From Cyclobacteriaceae bacterium (GTDB lineage: Bacteria; Bacteroidota; Bacteroidia; Cytophagales; Cyclobacteriaceae), in the NCBI GenBank assembly GCA_019751475.1, contig JAIENH010000501.1:1-5039 (forward strand): a stretch of 5,039 bases of DNA. The letters run 5' to 3'. Both the position numbers and the translations under genes were made by a program. Below are positions 1 to 5,039 of the stretch, piece by piece. Every line of letters begins with the position of its first letter. The stretch's first letter is position 1. The notes under the pieces were generated by a model that was not told the origin of the DNA, ran no database searches, and saw nothing but the letters and a program-made list of their open reading frames with translations.

Positions 1-1078
1 TAAAGAATACATTCCACAGACCGGCACCGTAGAGCCCAGCCGCACCGTTTACCTGGATGCTATCGAGGGGGGAAATATTAAACGCATCGTGCGGGAGAGT
101 GGTGCGATGCTCAAGAAAGGTGATGTCATTATGGAACTCACTAATCTTAATCGCGAATTGAGTGTGCTTCAGCAAGAATCACAACTAATAGAAAGTATCA
201 ACCGGTCGAGAGATACCCGATTGGGTCTTAAGCGAAATGATGTGGAGCAAAGACGGATCTTGGCAGAGATTGACAATCAGCTTGCCATTTTGGGCCCGCA
301 ATACCGTAGACAAAAGCAGTTGTTTGAAAAGAAATTGATTTCTAAGCAGGATTTCGAACGGACCGAAGCTGATTATAAAATGCAACAAGAGCGCAGGAGA
401 ATCACGTATGATTTTTACTTGAGCGACTCTATCAATAACATCCGACAACTTCAAGATCTGGATTTGGCTCAAAAGAGGATGTCTATGAACCTGGAAGGGA
501 TCGGTAAGATTTTGGACAATTTGGTCATTCGTGCTCCCATCGATGGTCAGCTCTCTACACCTCATTGGGAAATTGGCCAGTCTGTTACTACAGGCCAACG
601 CCTCGGTCAGGTTGATGTGGTAGGCAGCTACAAAGTGCGCGTCCCGATAGATGAACTTTACTTGCCCAAAATTTCTTCAGGCTTACCGGCTACTACTGAC
701 TTTGCCGGCAAGACATACAACTTGGAAATCACCTACATTTATCCAACGATCCAAAATGGTCGGTTTGAAGTGGATATGAATTTTGTAGGCGAGACCCCAC
801 AGGGTATCAGGCGTGGCCAGTCGCTGCGTATGCGTGTAGAGTTAGGCCAACCTTCGGAGGAATTGTTGCTGCCCATCGGTGGTTTCTATAAAGATACTGG
901 TGGCAACTGGGTATTCATCATGGAAGGTGATAACAAGGCTGTGAAACGTGATGTGAAGCTAGGTCGCAAGATGGGCTCTGAGTTCTTTGAGGTGCTCGAA
1001 GGCCTGAAGCCAGGCGACAAAGTGATCACCAGCTCCTATGAGAATTTTGGCAATAATGAAGTTTTAGTGCTCAACTAA
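1..1078 (+). CDS. HlyD/MacA-like periplasmic adaptor subunit of an efflux pump, 5' partial
   Basis: Periplasmic adaptor (membrane fusion protein) that would link an inner-membrane transporter to an outer-membrane TolC-like channel. The frame is open from base 2, so the true start, with its membrane anchor, lies upstream; the GTG at 89 is internal, because lipoyl-domain sequence is already readable before it. The visible 358 residues run in family order: first half of a biotinyl-lipoyl domain (about 20-50, GGNIKRIV then GAMLKKGDVI), a long charged, Q/R/E-rich coiled-coil hairpin (about 50-165, turn near KKLISKQDFE), second lipoyl half (175-200, VIRAPIDGQL then GQSVTTGQRLG), a beta-barrel (about 200-285), and a membrane-proximal domain ending in GLKPGDKVITS near the C-terminus. 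The gene ends at TAA 1076-1078, 114 bases before an ABC ATPase, which favours an ABC (MacA-type) role over an RND role. The transported substrate cannot be told. Family call is confident; the exact subfamily is inference. Confidence 0.93.
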   Translation, partial: KEYIPQTGTVEPSRTVYLDAIEGGNIKRIVRESGAMLKKGDVIMELTNLNRELSVLQQESQLIESINRSRDTRLGLKRNDVEQRRILAEIDNQLAILGPQYRRQKQLFEKKLISKQDFERTEADYKMQQERRRITYDFYLSDSINNIRQLQDLDLAQKRMSMNLEGIGKILDNLVIRAPIDGQLSTPHWEIGQSVTTGQRLGQVDVVGSYKVRVPIDELYLPKISSGLPATTDFAGKTYNLEITYIYPTIQNGRFEVDMNFVGETPQGIRRGQSLRMRVELGQPSEELLLPIGGFYKDTGGNWVFIMEGDNKAVKRDVKLGRKMGSEFFEVLEGLKPGDKVITSSYENFGNNEVLVLN

Positions 1079-1192
1079 TGCAACTATTTGTTAACAAGAG
1101 CGTCTAATGCAAGTAACTAATTGAAAGAAAGTAAGTATTATTATAAAACTATTTTAAACGAACGCACATCTAACCTTTAAATCTTCCCTCAT

Positions 1193-1882
1193 ATGATCAA
1201 GTTAAAGAACCTTGAAAAAGTGTACACCACCGAAGAAGTTGAGACCACCGCGCTCAACAACATCAACCTCGAAATAAAGGATGGTGAATTTGTAGCCATC
1301 ATGGGTCCCTCCGGTTGTGGAAAATCTACACTCTTGAATATCCTTGGATTGCTTGACAATCCTTCGGGTGGCGAGTATCACTTTGGTGAACATGAAGTGG
1401 CCAAGTTTAGCGAGCGCCAGCGCGCCCAGCTTCGCAAAGGCTCCATCGGTTTCGTGTTCCAGAGCTTTAACCTTATTGATGAATTGACCGTGTTTGAGAA
1501 TGTGGAACTTCCCCTTCTTTACATGAAAGTTCCTTCAGATGAGCGGAAGAAAAGAGTAGAAGAGGTGCTGGAGCGCATGAACATCATGCATCGCAGAAAC
1601 CACTTCCCGCAGCAACTTTCCGGTGGTCAGCAGCAGCGTGTGGCCATCTCCCGTGCCATCGTGGCCAAGCCCAAAGTAATCCTGGCGGATGAACCGACTG
1701 GTAACCTTGACTCTGCCAATGGTGAAGAAGTGATGAAACTTCTGTCGCAATTGAACGAAGAAGGTACTACGGTAATCATGGTGACGCACTCACCGTATGA
1801 TGCCAACTACGCTCACCGCATCGTCAACTTGTTTGACGGCAAAGTGGTGACCGAGAATATCAAAGAACATTTCCACATTTAA
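1193..1882 (+). CDS. ABC transporter ATP-binding protein, MacB/LolD type
   Basis: Cytoplasmic ATPase subunit that would drive a MacB/LolCDE-like permease. It is complete at 229 residues, the usual length for stand-alone LolD/MacB-type ATPases. Visible motifs in order: A-loop aromatic Y11; Walker [10 protein letters not shown] (38-46); Q-loop Q90 in [13 protein letters not shown] signature [10 protein letters not shown] (142-151); Walker [13 protein letters not shown] (162-173) with catalytic E167 and D-loop; H-loop H199 in MVTHS. The stretch [20 protein letters not shown] and the DEPTGNLDS ending are typical of the MacB/LolD/FtsE group, which acts by mechanotransmission rather than classical transport through the membrane. 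No membrane segment is present. ATG 1193 is the natural start, since the conserved [11 protein letters not shown] opening begins there; there is no Shine-Dalgarno motif, as is usual in Bacteroidota. It lies 114 bases after the adaptor gene and is followed by an intrinsic terminator, so no permease gene directly follows. No gene symbol is given because LolD, MacB and FtsE homologues cannot be separated by motifs alone. Confidence 0.95.
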   Translation: MIKLKNLEKVYTTEEVETTALNNINLEIKDGEFVAIMGPSGCGKSTLLNILGLLDNPSGGEYHFGEHEVAKFSERQRAQLRKGSIGFVFQSFNLIDELTVFENVELPLLYMKVPSDERKKRVEEVLERMNIMHRRNHFPQQLSGGQQQRVAISRAIVAKPKVILADEPTGNLDSANGEEVMKLLSQLNEEGTTVIMVTHSPYDANYAHRIVNLFDGKVVTENIKEHFHI

Positions 1883-1886
1883 GATT

Positions 1887-1905
1887 TCAAGACCACGCGT
1901 CTTGA
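1887..1905 (+). other. Small perfect hairpin just after the ATPase stop codon
   Basis: A 7-base perfect inverted repeat, TCAAGAC (1887-1893) and GTCTTGA (1899-1905), around the 5-base loop CACGC. It begins four bases after the TAA of the ATPase gene and lies about 30 bases before the main terminator. No T-run follows, so it is unlikely to terminate on its own. It could protect the 3' end of the mRNA or be chance. Confidence 0.4.
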
Positions 1906-1936
1906 TTGCGTTCTTCATAGTTTAGGTTTAGGTTAG

Positions 1937-1971
1937 AAATAGGGTTTGCCACAAGCAAGCCCTATTTTTTT
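1937..1971 (+). terminator. Strong Rho-independent terminator after the adaptor-ATPase unit
   Basis: Arms AAATAGGGTTTGC (1937-1949) and GCAAGCCCTATTT (1955-1967) pair over 13 bases with a single G-U wobble around the 5-base loop CACAA. The 3' arm runs into a tract of seven T (1965-1971). This is a textbook intrinsic terminator for + strand transcription. The reverse orientation has only a short T-run, so it is probably one-directional. It separates the ATPase gene from the GMC oxidoreductase gene that starts 101 bases later and implies that the latter has its own promoter. Confidence 0.9.
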
Positions 1972-2072
1972 GCCCTCATTTTAACAATCGAAGCCACCAT
2001 ACTTTGCTGAAAATATTCTAACGGATTGCACGATCGGAAAAAACCCTCTACTTTCCATGAAATATCCATCGT

Positions 2073-3785
2073 ATGAATATTCAGGGTGATGCAAAAAAGG
2101 AAATGACATTCGATGCTATTGTCATCGGGTCGGGAATAAGCGGGGGCTGGGCCGCCAAAGAATTGTGCGATCATGGTCTGAAGACTCTTGTGCTGGAGCG
2201 TGGTCGTGAAGTCAAGCACCAGCAGGATTATCCTACCGCTACTAAAGACCCTTGGCAATTTTCTAACCGGGGCGCACTGCCCGAATCATTGAAAGCCGAA
2301 AACCCGGTGGTTGAACGCTGCTACGCTTTTGACGAGGCCACTCAACACTTTTTTACTAAAGACACGGAGCATCCCTACATACAGGAGAAACCTTTCGATT
2401 GGATACGCGGCTACCAGGAAGGTGGCAAGTCACTGATCTGGGCACGCCAGACGCAGCGTTGGAGCAAGTTTGAATTTGATGCGCCTGCGCGCGATGGATT
2501 TGCCGTGCCCTGGCCTGTGACGTATAACGATATGGCACCATGGTACTCACACGTGGAAACTTTTGCCGGCATTAGCGGCAACCGCGATGGGCTGGAGACG
2601 CTGCCCGACAGTGAAGTGATCAAAGCGTTTGAAATGAACTGTGTGGAGAAACACATTCAGGAAAAAATCAAAGAGAACTACAAAGACCGCTACCCCGTGA
2701 TTGGCCGGTGTGCTCATCTCACTGATCCGCAAGAGATACATTTGAAGCAGGGGCGTGGTCAATGCCAGGCCCGCCATTTATGCTACCGTGGTTGCCCGTA
2801 CGGTGCCTATTTTAGTTCCAACTCGTCCACATTACCGTGGGCCCGTAAGACTGGTAACCTTACCCTACGACCCCATTCTGTTGTGCACTCAATCATCTAT
2901 GATGAAACGAAAGGCAAGGCTGCCGGAGTAAAAGTCATTGATGCAAATACGAAAGAAGAGATGGAGTACTATGCAAATGTGATTTTTGTAAATGCCGCTA
3001 CGCTCAACACCAACTTAATCCTGCTCAACTCCACTTCAAAAAGATTTCCCAACGGTCTGGGTAATGATAATGACCTGCTTGGCAAATACGTTGCTTTTCA
3101 TAACTATCGTGGCAATGTGCTGGCCAAGTATGAAGGGTTTATGGATCAATACTACTCTGGCAGACGACCTACCGCTGTGATGATGCCATCTTTCCGCAAT
3201 GTATACAAGCAAGAGATGGACTTTCTGCGAGGCTATATGGTGCACTACAGCGCTACTCGTGAAGGATGGGAGCGAGGCGCCAACGAAAACCTGGTTGGAG
3301 AGGAACTCAAGAAGGGAATGGCAACACCCGGCCGGTGGGACATCTATATGATGATGCAGGGTGAGACTATTCCAAAAGAGAAAAACCATGTGCGACTAAG
3401 CACCGATCAGAAAGATGCGTGGGGTATACCGCAGCTCATCACTTCTATTGAGCATGATGAAAACGATGAAAAAATCATAAAAGATTTTCATGAACAAGGG
3501 TCGGAAATGTTAGCGAAGGCAGGTTGTACCGAAATCACTCCCGTGGATACTCGGCAGGCCCCAGGCCTTGATATCCATGAGATGGGTGGCGTACGAATGG
3601 GCAAAGACCCCAAGACCTCCCTGCTTAATAAGTGGAACCAACTGCACGCATGCAAAAACGTATTTGTCACCGATGGCGCAGCCATGACTTCGGTAGGCAA
3701 TCAAAATCCGTCTCTCACCTTCATGGCCTTTACGGCCCGGGCTGCCAACCACGCGGTGGAGGAACTGAAAAAGAGAAACCTGTAG
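2073..3785 (+). CDS. GMC-family FAD oxidoreductase, sugar dehydrogenase large-subunit type
   Basis: Complete 570-residue flavoprotein of the glucose-methanol-choline family, of the gluconate 2-dehydrogenase / FAD-glucose dehydrogenase / glucoside 3-dehydrogenase large-subunit kind; it probably oxidises a sugar or polyol hydroxyl. The Rossmann FAD motif is GSGISGG (G19-G25) with E42 at the ribose-binding position in LVLERG. GGKSLIW (117-123) and the WPVTYNDMAPWY segment (from 147) match the FAD/substrate core. C231, C237 and C241 form C-x5-C-x3-C before GAYFSSNSS. The C-terminal domain has H502 (IHEMGGVRMG) and N545 (VGNQNPSLT), the His/Asn catalytic pair layout seen in cholesterol oxidase, plus VFVTDGAA just before it. 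There is no signal peptide; relatives are often carried across the membrane by a Tat-signal small subunit, and no such gene is adjacent here. ATG 2073 is preferred over the in-frame ATG 2103 because Bacteroidota homologues, as I recall them, carry a similar short extension before the FDAIVIGSG strand. The substrate is unknown. Confidence 0.94.
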   Translation: MNIQGDAKKEMTFDAIVIGSGISGGWAAKELCDHGLKTLVLERGREVKHQQDYPTATKDPWQFSNRGALPESLKAENPVVERCYAFDEATQHFFTKDTEHPYIQEKPFDWIRGYQEGGKSLIWARQTQRWSKFEFDAPARDGFAVPWPVTYNDMAPWYSHVETFAGISGNRDGLETLPDSEVIKAFEMNCVEKHIQEKIKENYKDRYPVIGRCAHLTDPQEIHLKQGRGQCQARHLCYRGCPYGAYFSSNSSTLPWARKTGNLTLRPHSVVHSIIYDETKGKAAGVKVIDANTKEEMEYYANVIFVNAATLNTNLILLNSTSKRFPNGLGNDNDLLGKYVAFHNYRGNVLAKYEGFMDQYYSGRRPTAVMMPSFRNVYKQEMDFLRGYMVHYSATREGWERGANENLVGEELKKGMATPGRWDIYMMMQGETIPKEKNHVRLSTDQKDAWGIPQLITSIEHDENDEKIIKDFHEQGSEMLAKAGCTEITPVDTRQAPGLDIHEMGGVRMGKDPKTSLLNKWNQLHACKNVFVTDGAAMTSVGNQNPSLTFMAFTARAANHAVEELKKRNL

Positions 3786-3804
3786 ATTTTTTCGTACAGT
3801 CTGC

Positions 3805-3848
3805 TGTTCAACTCTGAACAATCTGCGAGATCAAAACCTTGATTTCGC
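3805..3848 (+). other. Two consecutive small hairpins after the GMC gene, possible weak terminator
   Basis: The first hairpin is TGTTCA (3805-3810) with TGAACA (3815-3820), a 6-base perfect stem and 4-base loop. The second is GCGAGATCAA (3825-3834) with TTGATTTCGC (3839-3848), ten pairs including one G-U wobble around the loop AACC. The second stem is stable and sits about 40 bases after the stop codon, where a terminator would be expected. Only a broken T-rich stretch (GCATTCTTTG) follows instead of a clean T-run, so termination is plausible but unproven. The rest of the 178-base gap to the permease gene is AT-rich, with no other gene seen. Confidence 0.45.
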
Positions 3849-3963
3849 GCATTCTTTGCATTGGCATATTTATTGGCCGTTTGCTGCAACCTTATTTTTT
3901 TAAATGAGTCTTATGGGGGTAAAAAAAACCTGAGTTGTCTTTAGACTGTAACCTATTCATGGC

Positions 3964-5039
3964 ATGATTAAAAGTTACCTCCTTATCACCCTTCGCAGCT
4001 TGATGAAGAACAAGCTCTTCATCATTATCAACGTTTTTGGTATGGGCCTGGCGATTGCCTGTTGCATCACGGCCTACCTGAACTGGGAATACAGTGCAGG
4101 CTGGGACAAGGGTCAGCTAAACGCAGCTCAAATCTACCGGGTGCAGTTTTGGCGCGAATTTCAGGGTAACACCACCCGCAATGGAATGTCGCCCATGCCG
4201 CTGGGTAGCTACATCCGTCAGAATATCAAAGAAGTGGATGAGGTGGTGCGCTACATGTCGGGGTACTGCGACATGCGCATTGGTGAAGAAATTTTTGGTG
4301 ACCAGGTGGTCTATGCCGACTCAGCATTCTTTAAACTTTTCACGTACGATCTGAAATATGGATCGTTCGATAACTTTTATGACAAGGGCAAGGTCTTTAT
4401 CAGCGATGAAGTGGCCCGCAAATATTTTAACCGCGAAGATGTGGTGGGGCAGCCGCTTACGCAGATCATCTTGGGAAAAGACGGAGTGCGCAGGCCCAAG
4501 GAGTTTGAAATCGGTGGAGTGTTTAAAAAATTGCCGATGAACTCCAGCTTTGGCTTCGACATCATTACACTCTTTGATAATTTTTGGGATGTGAACCTCG
4601 ATCCCGACCTCTCGGAGACCAACTGGAAGCGATGGTCGCATGTACTTTTCTTGAAGATTGACGATCTCACCAAAGTGGCTGGCATCACCAAGCAGCTACA
4701 GCAGTATGTAGAGCCGCAGAACCTCGCGCGTGAAGACTTTAAGATCAAAGAATACTACTTAGAAAATTTTGCCGGCATGATGCAGCGCAATCGCGCCAAC
4801 CCACGCCTTGACAGCGACTACCTTGGAGGCGGTATACCGGATGAGGCTATTACCGTGCCATCGATTATGGCAGGATTGCTCCTGTTGCTCGCGTGCTTTA
4901 ATTTCACCAATACATCTATTGCTATCTCAAGCCAGCGATTAAAAGAAATTGGTGTGCGTAAAGTCATGGGCGGCATGCGGTCGCAATTGGTGGCGCAGTT
5001 TCTGGGTGAGAATTTGATTTTGTGTTTGCTGGGTTTAGT
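3964..5039 (+). CDS. MacB/FtsX-like ABC transporter permease, 3' partial
   Basis: N-terminal 358 codons of an inner-membrane ABC permease; the frame is open to the last base of the window. Order of parts: a short basic amphipathic start (SYLLITLRSLMKNK), a first membrane helix (about 18-39, from LFIIINVFG), a large periplasmic MacB-type domain (about 40-298), a second membrane helix (about 301-320), then the FtsX-domain cytoplasmic segment SSQRLKEIGVRKVMGG (322-337), the coupling region that contacts the ATPase, and the start of a third helix after GENLI. This pattern is typical of the long Bacteroidota permeases with two FtsX domains (usually near 800 residues), so about half may be missing. 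ATG 3964 is chosen because the upstream frame is closed by TGA at 3931, the ATG at 3959 runs into a stop after two codons, and the conserved opening starts here. It would pair with a MacB/LolD-type ATPase, plausibly the one at 1193. The substrate is unknown. Confidence 0.93.
   Translation, partial: MIKSYLLITLRSLMKNKLFIIINVFGMGLAIACCITAYLNWEYSAGWDKGQLNAAQIYRVQFWREFQGNTTRNGMSPMPLGSYIRQNIKEVDEVVRYMSGYCDMRIGEEIFGDQVVYADSAFFKLFTYDLKYGSFDNFYDKGKVFISDEVARKYFNREDVVGQPLTQIILGKDGVRRPKEFEIGGVFKKLPMNSSFGFDIITLFDNFWDVNLDPDLSETNWKRWSHVLFLKIDDLTKVAGITKQLQQYVEPQNLAREDFKIKEYYLENFAGMMQRNRANPRLDSDYLGGGIPDEAITVPSIMAGLLLLLACFNFTNTSIAISSQRLKEIGVRKVMGGMRSQLVAQFLGENLILCLLGL

Noticed and set aside
89..91. GTG as the start codon of the adaptor gene
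   Set aside because: The same frame is open back to base 2 and encodes adaptor-like sequence (lipoyl domain) before it, so the real start is outside the window.
1075..1112. Direct repeat CTAATGCAA at 1075-1083 and 1104-1112
   Set aside because: Nine bases, overlapping a stop codon, with no symmetry or further copies; probably chance.
1920..1934. Tandem TTTAGG-like short repeat resembling a telomere unit
   Set aside because: Only about two copies in an AT-rich gap; no functional meaning in a bacterial chromosome.
2000..2006. TACTTTG as a -7 box upstream of the GMC gene
   Set aside because: It has one base instead of two between TA and TTTG, and the nearest upstream TTTG is 27 bases away, too far for the usual spacing.
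2026..2056. Possible promoter for the GMC gene: ATTG, 20 bases, then TACTTTCC
   Set aside because: Spacing fits the Bacteroidota TTTG / TAnnTTTG pattern, but the -7 box lacks the conserved final TG and the match is too weak to annotate.
3632..3817. 61-codon + strand frame overlapping the end of the GMC gene
   Set aside because: It lies in another frame across the conserved GMC C-terminal domain and shows no family features; a shadow frame.
3904..3933. Nine-codon reading frame (MSLMGVKKT) upstream of the permease as a leader peptide
   Set aside because: Very short, no Shine-Dalgarno, no attenuator-like structure coupled to it and no biased residue content; likely chance in AT-rich sequence.
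4321..4748. Open frames on the minus strand within the permease region
   Set aside because: They overlap a continuous + strand frame with clear FtsX/MacB features and show no recognisable protein family themselves.

Overview
The window looks like chromosomal DNA from a Bacteroidota bacterium, most likely of the Cytophagales type. Three things point there. The encoded proteins are of Bacteroidota type: a tandem-FtsX style permease, a MacB/LolD-type ATPase beside an HlyD-like adaptor, and a GMC oxidoreductase starting with a GSGISGGWAAKEL-type segment. None of the three visible start codons has a convincing Shine-Dalgarno sequence. Base composition is moderate, with AT-rich gaps between genes. 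The lineage is an inference from protein style; no rRNA or other marker gene is present.

Layout, all on the + strand. (1) Positions 1-1078 hold the C-terminal part of a periplasmic adaptor (membrane fusion protein) whose start lies upstream of the window. (2) After a 114-base gap, 1193-1882 is a complete ABC transporter ATPase with every nucleotide-binding motif intact. (3) Positions 1883-2072 are non-coding and contain a small hairpin followed by a very good intrinsic terminator (1937-1971), which closes the adaptor-ATPase unit. (4) Positions 2073-3785 encode a complete 570-residue GMC-family FAD oxidoreductase with a C-x5-C-x3-C cysteine cluster. (5) Positions 3786-3963 are non-coding, with two small hairpins. 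(6) From 3964 to the window end is the N-terminal part of a MacB/FtsX-like ABC permease, cut off by the window edge.

The adaptor, ATPase and permease are the three inner-membrane and periplasmic parts expected of a MacAB-like tripartite efflux or lipoprotein/peptide export pump. In this window they are split: adaptor and ATPase share one unit, a terminator follows, and an apparently unrelated sugar-dehydrogenase-like gene lies before the permease. Whether the permease works with this ATPase cannot be decided from the sequence. No mobile element, CRISPR array, tRNA or rRNA was seen. The most noteworthy feature is the GMC enzyme, whose cysteine spacing suggests a [3Fe-4S] cluster as in FAD-dependent glucose dehydrogenase, although no small (Tat-signal) subunit gene is adjacent. 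I did not find evidence of a wholly new system.
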